Assembly (NCBI GenBank): GCA_021791345.1
Contig: JAJYWT010000017.1
Span: 659-45,768, forward strand
Direction of reading: 5' to 3'
From: a bacterium
GTDB lineage: Bacteria > Chloroflexota > Dormibacteria > UBA8260 > Bog-877
DNA: 45,110 nt
Shown here: positions 28,922 through 36,530 of the stretch, in pieces
Layout: each line of letters begins with the position of its first letter
Numbering within the stretch: the first letter of the stretch is position 1
The notes under the pieces: generated by a model
Told to the model about the DNA's origin: nothing
Databases searched by the model: none
What the model saw: the letters and a program-made list of their open reading frames with translations, nothing else
Program-made: the position numbers and the translations under genes

Positions 28922-29901
28922 TGAGCTTCGCGTTCCTGGTCCGCAACTGGCGGCTCAAGGTGCTGGCGCTGCTGGTCGCCTGCGGGATGTGGGTGGGGGT
29001 GGTCTACGCCAGCAATCCGCCGGCGATCGCAACCTACTACGTCACGCCCCAGGTGAGCGGCCTCAGCCCCAACCTGCTGCTGCTCTACCCGGTGAAGAGC
29101 GTGGCGATCAAGGTGGGTGGGGTCTACTCCAACGTCCACAGCCGGCTGGTGCGGGAGCACCTGGCCGCCGCCATCAACCTCGACCACATCAAGGGCCCGG
29201 GCGTGTACCAGGTCCACCTCACCACCACCCTGCAGGATCCCAACGCCTTCTTGTGGTCCTCGCCGTCGACGGTGGCGGTGACCGTGGACCGCTGGGAGAC
29301 GGCCTCTGTGCCGGTCAGGGTGGTGGTGCCGAGCAAGGAGCTGCCCCAGCCGGGATACAAGTTCGAATCCTCGGCAACCACGGTCAGCCCCGCCGACGTC
29401 ACCGTGAGGGCGCCCGCCAGCATCATCGCCAGCCTTCAGCCACAGGCGACGGTCGATCTGTCGAGCTGGAAGGCGTCGGTGGACCTTCCCGCCACGGTGC
29501 AGGTCTCCCTTCCCAAGGGGGTCGCCTCGAGCGAGGTGACGGTGACGCCCCAGCAGGTCACGGTGCACGCGGCGATCACCTCGGAGACCAACCAGCTCAA
29601 CCTGCCGGTCGACTACATCGTCAGCGGGCAGGTGGCGGCCGGCTACGAGCTCAGTGCCGCCCAGGTGACGCCGCAGACGGTCAGCGTGACCGGCCCGCCC
29701 GACATAGTGGATGGGCTGAGCGCGGTCGACACCCAGCCGATCGACATCTCCGGGATCAGCCGGGACACCACCTACCAGGTCCGGCTGAACCTCCCCTCGG
29801 GGGTCACCAGCTCGGTCGCCTCGGTCACCGTCGTGGTGACCGTCACGCCGCTGCCGACGGCGACCCCGAGCCCGACCCCCAGCCCCAGCCCGAGCCCTTA
29901 G
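28921..29901 (+). CDS. cdaR: YbbR-domain regulator of diadenylate cyclase CdaR
   Basis: CdaR proteins bind CdaA through their membrane anchor and tune cyclic di-AMP synthesis from the cell surface. The 326-residue product has one N-terminal transmembrane helix (KVLALLVACGMWVGVVYA, near residues 13-30). Several YbbR-like beta domains follow, with repeated segments such as VSPADVTVRAP, VTPQQVTVHA and VTPQTVSVTGP. It ends in a Pro/Thr/Ser-rich tail. The ATG overlaps the cdaA stop. In Firmicutes glmM follows; here glmS follows directly. Confidence 0.88.
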   Translation: MSFAFLVRNWRLKVLALLVACGMWVGVVYASNPPAIATYYVTPQVSGLSPNLLLLYPVKSVAIKVGGVYSNVHSRLVREHLAAAINLDHIKGPGVYQVHLTTTLQDPNAFLWSSPSTVAVTVDRWETASVPVRVVVPSKELPQPGYKFESSATTVSPADVTVRAPASIIASLQPQATVDLSSWKASVDLPATVQVSLPKGVASSEVTVTPQQVTVHAAITSETNQLNLPVDYIVSGQVAAGYELSAAQVTPQTVSVTGPPDIVDGLSAVDTQPIDISGISRDTTYQVRLNLPSGVTSSVASVTVVVTVTPLPTATPSPTPSPSPSP

Positions 29902-29903
29902 CG

Positions 29904-29946
29904 TCCCGCTCTTCCCAACTCGAAAGCGGGAATGCGAAGTTGGGAA
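29904..29946 (+). repeat. Two interleaved inverted repeats upstream of glmS
   Basis: Arm pair 1 is TCCCGCT (29904-29910) with AGCGGGA (29925-29931). Arm pair 2 is TTCCCAACT (29912-29920) with AGTTGGGAA (29938-29946). Both are perfect and they interleave, so the RNA could form an H-type pseudoknot or two mutually exclusive hairpins; as DNA, pair 2 could be an operator. There is no following U-tract. A TAACCT at 29950-29955 might be a -10 element. Confidence 0.55.
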
Positions 29947-30016
29947 CTGTAACCTGGGAGGCGGCCTCGACGTTGGTCCTAGCGCAGGCGGCCCAAGAGG
30001 GGAGGTGCGAGCGAGT

Positions 30017-31849
30017 ATGTGTGGAATCATCGGGTATCTGGGGGAGCGCGCGGCCGCCCCGGTCCTCCTCGACAGCCTCCAGCGGCTCGAATACCGGGGC
30101 TACGACTCCGCCGGAGTCGTGGTGCTGGGGGCCGACGGTCAGCCGACCAGCATCAAGGCCGCAGGTAAGGTCGAGGCCCTGCTGGCCCGCATCGACGGTG
30201 AGGAGCTCGAGGGACGGGTGGGCATGGGCCACACCCGATGGGCGACCCACGGGCGGCCGAGCCATGACAACGCCCATCCCCACTGTGATTGCAGCGGACG
30301 GTTCTACGTCATCCACAACGGCATCATCGAGAACTTCGCCTCCTTGCGCCAGGAGCTGGAGGCTTCAGGGCACGTCTTTCGCTCCGAGACCGACACCGAG
30401 GTGGTTCCGCACCTCATCGAGCAGTACTACCAGGGAGACCTGGTGGTGGCGACCAGGAGGGCTTTGGCGCGGCTCAACGGAGCGTATGCGGTGGTGGTGC
30501 TGAGCTCGACCGACCCCGACACCCTGATCGGGGCTCGCCTCAACGCCCCCCTGGTCATCGGGGTCGGCACCGACGAGTGGTTCTTGAGCTCCGACCTCAC
30601 CGCGATCATCCCCTACACCAGACAGGCGATCGTGCTCGGCGAGGGCCAGATGGCGGTCCTCAGCCCGGTCGGCCCGGTCGTCACCTCGATCACCGACGGG
30701 TCCGAGGTCGCCCCGAGCGTCGTCAGGGTGGAGTGGGACGTGATCCAGGCGGAGCGCGGGGGGTATCCCAACTTCATGTCCAAGGAGATCCACGAGCAGC
30801 CAGCGGCGCTGGAGAACGCCCTGCGGGGCAGGCTGCTCTCGGACGGACGGGTGGAGTTCCCCGACTGGGGGATCGGCGACGAGCAGCTGCGTTCGATCGA
30901 ACGGGTCCAGATCGTCGCCGCGGGGAGCGCCTACTACGCCGGCATGATCGCCAAGTACGCGCTCGAGGACCTGGCCCAGATTCCGGCGACCGTGGAGGTG
31001 GCCTCGGAGTGGCGGTATCGCCCCCAGCCTCTCAACCGCCAGACGCTGACGGTGGCGATCTCGCAGTCCGGGGAGACCGCGGACACCCTCGCCGCGGCGC
31101 GCCTGGCCAAGCAGCGCGGCAGCTTCGTCCTCGCGCTCACCAACGTGGTGGGCAGCACCCTGGCGATGGAGGCCGACGGTGTCATCAACCTTCACGCCGG
31201 TCCGGAGATCTGCGTCGTGGCGACCAAGACCTTCACCAACCAGGTCGCCTGCTCGCTGCTGCTGGCGCTGCGACTGGCCCAGGCCCGCCAGACCAAGGGA
31301 GAGGGCGACCTCAGGGAGCTGGCCGCGTCGCTGCGGTCGGTGGCGGGGGTCCAGCGGCAGCTCTTGGCCCAGGACGAGGGGTTCCAGCCGCTGGGGGCGT
31401 GGTTGGCCGAGCACCAGAGCGCCCTCTACATGGGGCGGGGTTACAACTACCCCGCGGCGGTGGAGGCGGCCCTGAAGTTGAAGGAGGTCGCCTACGTCCA
31501 TGCCGAGGGCTATCCCGCCGGCGAGCTGAAGCATGGCCCGATCGCGCTGTTGGACGAGACCATGCCGTTGGTGGCGTTCGCCACCGAGGCGGCCACCCGG
31601 GACAAGGTGCGCAGCAACGTCCAGGAGGCGCACGCCCGACGCAGCCCGGTGCTGGCTGTGGTGAGCGAGGGCGACCACTCCCTGGACGACCAGGTGGCGT
31701 TCAAGGTGGAGGTGCCCTGGGTGCCGGAGGTGGTGTCTCCGCTGGTGACCGCTCTGGTGGGCCAGCTGCTGGGGTACCATGCCGCCATGGCCCGTGGCTA
31801 CGACGTCGACCGGCCCCGCAACCTCGCCAAGTCAGTCACGGTGGAGTGA
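30017..31849 (+). CDS. glmS: Glutamine--fructose-6-phosphate aminotransferase (isomerizing)
   Basis: GlmS makes glucosamine-6-phosphate, the first committed step toward UDP-GlcNAc and peptidoglycan. The 610-residue product has an N-terminal glutaminase domain with the nucleophile Cys2 (MCGIIGYLG) and EYRGYDSAGV. Two SIS isomerase domains follow (SQSGETADTLAA, CVVATKTFTNQVA) with the C-terminal YDVDRPRNLAKSVTVE. The start is ATG 30017 because Cys must follow Met; the open frame begins four codons earlier. A GGGGAGG site lies about 11 bases upstream. The upstream interleaved repeats may regulate it. Confidence 0.96.
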   Translation: MCGIIGYLGERAAAPVLLDSLQRLEYRGYDSAGVVVLGADGQPTSIKAAGKVEALLARIDGEELEGRVGMGHTRWATHGRPSHDNAHPHCDCSGRFYVIHNGIIENFASLRQELEASGHVFRSETDTEVVPHLIEQYYQGDLVVATRRALARLNGAYAVVVLSSTDPDTLIGARLNAPLVIGVGTDEWFLSSDLTAIIPYTRQAIVLGEGQMAVLSPVGPVVTSITDGSEVAPSVVRVEWDVIQAERGGYPNFMSKEIHEQPAALENALRGRLLSDGRVEFPDWGIGDEQLRSIERVQIVAAGSAYYAGMIAKYALEDLAQIPATVEVASEWRYRPQPLNRQTLTVAISQSGETADTLAAARLAKQRGSFVLALTNVVGSTLAMEADGVINLHAGPEICVVATKTFTNQVACSLLLALRLAQARQTKGEGDLRELAASLRSVAGVQRQLLAQDEGFQPLGAWLAEHQSALYMGRGYNYPAAVEAALKLKEVAYVHAEGYPAGELKHGPIALLDETMPLVAFATEAATRDKVRSNVQEAHARRSPVLAVVSEGDHSLDDQVAFKVEVPWVPEVVSPLVTALVGQLLGYHAAMARGYDVDRPRNLAKSVTVE

Positions 31850-31874
31850 GGCCGCAGCCGCAGCCGGAGCATCC

Positions 31875-33116
31875 ATGAGGCCGGTCACGACCGGGGTCGA
31901 CGTCGCCTCGGTGGAGCGGATCGCGGCTCTGGTCCGGCGCCGCCCTTCGTTCGCCACCAAGATGTTCAGCCCTGAGGAGGTTGCCTACTGTGAGGGGCGG
32001 CCGGAGCGGCTGGCGGCTCGCTGGGCCGCCAAGGAGGCGGTCCGCAAGGTCTTCGGCAGCAGCGGCCTGGCTCTGCCCACCTATCCCAGCATCTCGGTGG
32101 TGCACCGGAGGGGGGGCGCGCCCCAGGCGCTGGTCGATGGCGTCGCGGTCCCCGGACTGGAGCTCAGTCTGAGCCACGATGCCGGAGTTGCGATCGCGGT
32201 CGCGGTGCTGAGCCCAGCCCCGGGTCTGGACTTCCCCGTCCCCGAGGCGGTGGTCCTGCCGGAGCGGATCGACACCGGTCACAAGGGGACCTTCGGCACG
32301 GTCCTGGTTCTCGCCGGAAGTGCCGGCTTCCCCGGGGCTGCCCAGCTCGCAAGTCGAGGGGCGCTGCGCGGGGGCGCGGGCCGGGTGCGAGCGGCGGTGC
32401 CCGAGGGCGCGGGGGGTGAGGGGTTTCCCGCCGAGGTGATCCGGGTCCCGCTGCCGGTGGAGAGCGGCTCGTTCGGGGGAGCGGCGGCGGCCCTGCTGGC
32501 GAGCCAGCTGGCGGCCGCGCAGGCGGTCGTCTGCGGCCCCGGGCTGGGCTCGAGCCCAGCCATCCGGGGATTCCTCGGCGGGGTGCTGCGGGCCCTCAGG
32601 GGTCATGGGGACCGCCTGGTCCTGGACGCCGACGGTCTCAACGTCCTGGCCGCCAACCCGGATCTTCAGGAGCTGCTGCCCTCGGGGGCCGTGATCACCC
32701 CCCATCCCCTGGAGGCGGCCAGGCTGGCCGGGGTCGAGGTGGCCGAAATTCAGCGGGACCGCGCGCTGTCGGCTCACCGGTTGGCCAGCCGCTTTGGTGC
32801 CACCGTCGTGCTCAAGGGGGCCGGTACCGTGGTCGCCACCGACGCTGATGAGCCCTGGTTGGACGACCATCGCACCGCGGTGCTGGCGGCCGGCGGAACC
32901 GGCGATGTGCTCGCCGGGCTGATCGGGGCCCTGATCGCCCAGGGGCTTGACCCCTTCGCGGCAGCCCGTTCCGGAGTGTTCCTCCATGGCCAGGCCGGCG
33001 TCTGGCTGGGGGAGACAAGGGGGCACTCGGGGATCCTGGCCAGCGAGGTCGCGGACGCCCTGGTTGGGGTTCAGGAGGCGGTGCGCCGCCGGCGGCACGC
33101 TTCCAGCCCCAGCTGA
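31875..33116 (+). CDS. Fused holo-ACP synthase and ADP-dependent NAD(P)H-hydrate dehydratase
   Basis: The 413-residue product joins two enzymes. Residues 1-115 form AcpS, which attaches phosphopantetheine to acyl carrier protein: TGVDVASVERI with Asp9, and RWAAKEAVRKVF with Lys53 and Glu54. Residues about 120-405 form NnrD, which repairs hydrated NAD(P)H: HKGTFGTVLVLAGS, GPGLG, DADGLN, TPHPLEAARL and the nucleotide/catalytic AGGTGDVLAG near 338-347. The epimerase half NnrE, often fused to NnrD, is absent. acpS and nnrD are neighbours in many bacteria; here there is no stop between them. ATG 31875 is 25 bases after glmS. Confidence 0.88.
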   Translation: MRPVTTGVDVASVERIAALVRRRPSFATKMFSPEEVAYCEGRPERLAARWAAKEAVRKVFGSSGLALPTYPSISVVHRRGGAPQALVDGVAVPGLELSLSHDAGVAIAVAVLSPAPGLDFPVPEAVVLPERIDTGHKGTFGTVLVLAGSAGFPGAAQLASRGALRGGAGRVRAAVPEGAGGEGFPAEVIRVPLPVESGSFGGAAAALLASQLAAAQAVVCGPGLGSSPAIRGFLGGVLRALRGHGDRLVLDADGLNVLAANPDLQELLPSGAVITPHPLEAARLAGVEVAEIQRDRALSAHRLASRFGATVVLKGAGTVVATDADEPWLDDHRTAVLAAGGTGDVLAGLIGALIAQGLDPFAAARSGVFLHGQAGVWLGETRGHSGILASEVADALVGVQEAVRRRRHASSPS

Positions 33117-35623
33117 TGCTCCGCCTGGCCGACCTGCTCGAGGCGGCGGCGGCGGAGCAGCCGGTGGTGCTGAGTTCCGGGGCCGAGGTCTTCAGCGCGA
33201 TCGCCCACGATTCCCGCAACGTCGAGCCCGGCGAGCTGTTCGTGGCGATCCGCACCGCCCACGGCGACGGCCACAGTCACATCGAGGAGGCGCTTGCGCG
33301 CGGTGCCGGGGGGCTGCTTGTGGAGCGGTGGCCGGAGCCATGGGGCGCAGATGTGCCGGCCCCCGTGACCACCGTGGTCGTGCGGAGCACCGGGGGCGCG
33401 CTCCGAGCCTGGGCGCGGTGGAGGCTGCGCCGGGCCACCACTGTGGCGGTGATGGGCAGCCTGGGAAAGAGCACCGCGCAGGCGGCGCTGCGGCTGGCCT
33501 GGGCCGGCGCAGCGGCTGGGCAGGTGTACGGCGTCGGCGACCGCAACGACTCCCTGGGGATCCCGGTCGCCCTGGGAAGTCTGCCACCATCAGCCTCACG
33601 GATCGTGCTCGAGGTGGTGGCGGGGTCGACCTCGGAGCGCCGCCAGGTACGAGAGATGTGCCGGCCCCAGGTTGTGGGTGTCACCACCACCCGAGACGCG
33701 GATCAGCTGTGGTGGCGGTCCGCGACGGAGCTGGCCGCCAGCGTCGAGGAGCTCGTCGACGAGGGCGCCATCATGGTCCTGCCGGCAGCGGAGGCCGCCA
33801 TCTTCAGGGCCTCACCTAACCGCCCTCGAGTCACATTCGGGCCCCTGGGTTCCGCGGCTGACCTGGAGTTGGGCCCGGACCCTAACGCGCCCGCTCCGCA
33901 GTGGCCCAGGCCGTGGAGCCTACTGGTCGTGGCCAAAGGGGCGAGCTGGCGGGTGCAGTGTCCTTTGCATCCGGTGGTGGCGGCGACGTCCTGGGCACCA
34001 GCCCTGGCCTGCGTGCTCGCACTGGGGCTCGAGGTGGAGCGAGGGATTCCCGCCCTGGCGAGTTCGCGGCCACTGCCGGGAAGGCTGCGGCTCTGGCCCG
34101 GCCGGGGGGGTGGCACCGTTGTGGACGACAGCTTCGATGCCAGCCCGGCCTCGACGGAGCTGGCGGTATCGGCGCTGGCGCAGCTGCCCCCGCCCCGTTT
34201 GGCGTGCGTCGGGCCCGGGACCGCGCCGCTGCTGGCACCGGCGACGGTCGTGGCGGCGGGCACGGCAGGGGTCCGGCTCGTGGTCCCCGAGGAGACGCTG
34301 GGGCCGTCGGCCGCGCCGCCGGAGGCCGCGGAGGTGCTCCCTCTGGGCGACGTGGTGGCCAGCGCCCGCACGGTGCTGAGCGCGGGGGGGACGGTGCTGG
34401 TCAAGGGGGTGGCCCAGCAGCGGCTGGAGCGGGTGACCGCCGCCCTGGTCGCGGCCGACTCCGAGCTGGTGCGCCAGGATCGGGGTCGGCGGCTGATGGC
34501 GTTCCGCTCGCCGCGGCGGCCCACCTGGGTCGAGGTTGACCTGGAGGCGTTGGCGGCCAATGTCGCCGAGATCGCCACGGAGCTGGGGCCGACCCGCCTG
34601 ATGGCGGTGGTGAAGGCGGACGCCTACGGCCACGGCGCGGTTCAGGTGGCGCGGGCGGCTCTGTCGAGCGGCGCCACCTGGGTCGCGACCGCGACCCTGG
34701 CCGAGGCGGCCGAGCTCCGGCGGCGGGGGATCGATGCGCCGCTGCTGGTCTTGGGCTACACACCTCCGGAGCTGGTGGAGCCGGCCCAGCGGCTGGGGCT
34801 GGCGCTGACAGTCTTCGACGAGGACGTGCTCGAGGCGCTGGATCGGGCCGGAGAGCGGCTGGGGGTCCGGGCCAGGGCCCATCTCAAGGTGGACACGGGG
34901 ATGTCCCGGCTGGGGGTGGCGCCCGAGCGGTGCGGCGAGATCGTGACGCTGGCCAGGTCACTGGAGCACCTGGAGCTGGAGGGGATTTACACGCACTTCC
35001 GCAAGGGCCAGGACGATCAGGCGGTGCGCGACCAGATGGAGCGCTTCGAGCTCGCGCTGGGCCTGGCCGAGCGCGCGGGACACCGGTTCCGCATCCGCCA
35101 CGCGGCCAACAGCTCCGCCTGGAAGCATGCCGTCTCTGCCCGGCTCGACATGGTCCGGCTGGGTGGTGAGCTCCTGGGCCTGATGACCGCGGACGGTAGG
35201 CGACGGCGTCCGGTGCTCAGCTTCAAGACCACCGTGGCCCAGATCCGGAGGATCGCGAAGGGCACCCATGTGGGGTATGGAGACGCGTTCACGGCCCCCG
35301 CGGAGATGACCGTGGCAACCCTGCCGGTCGGCTATGGGGACGGGTTCCGCCGGGGCCCGCGCAACTTCGAGACGGTGCTGATCAGGGGGCGCCATCACCG
35401 GCTGGTGGGGGACGTCTCGATGGACATGTGCATGGTCGATGTCACCGCGGACCCTGCCATCAGCCGGGGCGATGAGGTGGTGATCATCGGACGCCAGGGC
35501 GTAGCCGAGATCTCCGCCGAGGATGTGGCGCGCCGGGTTGGGACCATCAACTACGAGGTGGTGACCCAGATCCTCCCCCGGGTGCCCCGAGAGGCGATCG
35601 GCTGGGTCGAGAACTACCACTGA
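33116..35623 (+). CDS. alr: Mur ligase-like (MurF-related) domain fused to alanine racemase
   Basis: The 835-residue product has an N-terminal MurF-like part (about 1-460) and a C-terminal alanine racemase (about 468-835). The racemase half looks complete: the PLP lysine Lys500 in VVKADAYGHG, MSRLGV, HVGYGDAF with the catalytic Tyr, and VSMDMCMVDV. It would make D-alanine for peptidoglycan. The Mur half keeps HDSRNVEPGELFVAI, a P-loop GSLGKS and DDSFDASP. It lacks the usual His-Leu-Glu motif, the AKGE lysine region (ASVE here) and the NADD motif (PAAE here), so ligase activity is doubtful. MurF-Alr fusions are known in Bacteroidetes. It overlaps the preceding gene by one base. Confidence 0.88.
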   Translation: MLRLADLLEAAAAEQPVVLSSGAEVFSAIAHDSRNVEPGELFVAIRTAHGDGHSHIEEALARGAGGLLVERWPEPWGADVPAPVTTVVVRSTGGALRAWARWRLRRATTVAVMGSLGKSTAQAALRLAWAGAAAGQVYGVGDRNDSLGIPVALGSLPPSASRIVLEVVAGSTSERRQVREMCRPQVVGVTTTRDADQLWWRSATELAASVEELVDEGAIMVLPAAEAAIFRASPNRPRVTFGPLGSAADLELGPDPNAPAPQWPRPWSLLVVAKGASWRVQCPLHPVVAATSWAPALACVLALGLEVERGIPALASSRPLPGRLRLWPGRGGGTVVDDSFDASPASTELAVSALAQLPPPRLACVGPGTAPLLAPATVVAAGTAGVRLVVPEETLGPSAAPPEAAEVLPLGDVVASARTVLSAGGTVLVKGVAQQRLERVTAALVAADSELVRQDRGRRLMAFRSPRRPTWVEVDLEALAANVAEIATELGPTRLMAVVKADAYGHGAVQVARAALSSGATWVATATLAEAAELRRRGIDAPLLVLGYTPPELVEPAQRLGLALTVFDEDVLEALDRAGERLGVRARAHLKVDTGMSRLGVAPERCGEIVTLARSLEHLELEGIYTHFRKGQDDQAVRDQMERFELALGLAERAGHRFRIRHAANSSAWKHAVSARLDMVRLGGELLGLMTADGRRRRPVLSFKTTVAQIRRIAKGTHVGYGDAFTAPAEMTVATLPVGYGDGFRRGPRNFETVLIRGRHHRLVGDVSMDMCMVDVTADPAISRGDEVVIIGRQGVAEISAEDVARRVGTINYEVVTQILPRVPREAIGWVENYH

Positions 35624-35624
35624 A

Positions 35625-35630
35625 TACAAT
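35625..35630 (+). promoter_or_regulatory. Candidate leaderless promoter of the thiamine genes
   Basis: TACAAT sits immediately after the alr stop in an A/T-rich patch. Its last base is at 35630, so the expected start point (+1, seven bases on) is exactly the A of the ATG at 35637. No Shine-Dalgarno site precedes that ATG, which suits a leaderless mRNA. The -35 region is poor. Confidence 0.4.
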
Positions 35631-35636
35631 TGAGCT

Positions 35637-36530
35637 ATGTCCCAGCCGTCGGCCGGGTCCAGTGGGCCGGCCACGGGCGCCGGCCTGAGAGAGCGACTGC
35701 AGGCCGCCCGCCTGTATTTGGTTTCCGACGATGCCACCCCCGCGGCGCGGCTACCGCTGGTCCTCGAGGCCGCGATCGCCGGTGGGGTCGACATCTTCCA
35801 GCTGCGACGCAAGGGGGTTGAGCCCGAGGAGCTGCGTGAGCTGGCGGTCCAATGTCGCGAGATCTGCCACGAGCGGGGGGTTCTGTTCATCGTGGACGAC
35901 TGGGTCGACCTGGCCCGGGAATGCGGGGCTGACGGCGTCCATCTCGGGCAGACCGACATGCCCCTTGAGGAGGCGCGCCGACGGTTGGGGGACGAGGCTC
36001 TGATCGGCCGCTCCACGCACAACCGCGAGCAGGTGGTGGAGGCGATGGCGCACCGGGCTGACTACGTCTCGGCTGGTCCCATCCACGAGACCCCGACCAA
36101 GCCGGGGCGCCCCGCCGTCGGCTTCGAGCACGTGGCCGTGGCCGCCCGCCGGACCGAGGTTCCCGTGGTGGCGATCGGTGGGCTTGGGCCACAGGAGGCG
36201 CGCCTGGCCCTGGAGAGCGGAGCCGACATGGTGGCGGTGGTGCGGGCGATCTGCGCAGCGGACGATCCCCGGGAGGCGGCCAGCGGGTTTCGGGATGCCA
36301 TGCGCGAGGCTCAGACCTGGCCCTGGATCTTCATCAACGGGGTTCCTCGCAAGTGCCGACCGGGCGAGCATCTGGGGGAGCTGGCGGCCGCCCTGGAACT
36401 CGACGATGCGGGAGTGGTGGTCGAGGTTAACGGCAGCATCCCCGCGCGTGACAGCTGGGCCCTGGTCGAGCTGCGGGAGGGTGACCGGCTCGAGGTGGTG
36501 CACTTTGTGGGAGGTGGCTCAGGTGACTGA
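35637..36530 (+). CDS. Fused thiamine-phosphate synthase ThiE and sulfur carrier ThiS
   Basis: The 297-residue product joins ThiE (about 1-222) to ThiS (about 228-297). ThiE condenses the thiazole and pyrimidine to thiamine phosphate. It has RLYLVSDD, VDIFQLRRKG, DGVHLGQTD, IGRSTHN, YVSAGPIHETPTKPG and VAIGGLG. ThiS carries sulfur as a C-terminal thiocarboxylate. Here VEVNGSIPARD, LREGDRLEVVHFVGGG matches the family, but three residues (SGD) follow the Gly-Gly-Gly. ThiS normally ends in Gly-Gly, so trimming would be needed or sulfur transfer is impaired. A TACAAT element lies just upstream. It overlaps thiG by eight bases. Confidence 0.9.
   Translation: MSQPSAGSSGPATGAGLRERLQAARLYLVSDDATPAARLPLVLEAAIAGGVDIFQLRRKGVEPEELRELAVQCREICHERGVLFIVDDWVDLARECGADGVHLGQTDMPLEEARRRLGDEALIGRSTHNREQVVEAMAHRADYVSAGPIHETPTKPGRPAVGFEHVAVAARRTEVPVVAIGGLGPQEARLALESGADMVAVVRAICAADDPREAASGFRDAMREAQTWPWIFINGVPRKCRPGEHLGELAAALELDDAGVVVEVNGSIPARDSWALVELREGDRLEVVHFVGGGSGD

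Noticed and set aside
29941..30016. Possible glmS ribozyme upstream of glmS
   Set aside because: An AGCGC occurs at 29981-29985, but the conserved ribozyme core and its downstream pseudoknot sequences are not present, and too few bases remain before the start codon.
35624..35636. TPP riboswitch before the thiamine genes
   Set aside because: Only 13 bases separate alr from the ThiE-ThiS ATG, so there is no room and no conserved TPP-aptamer sequence.
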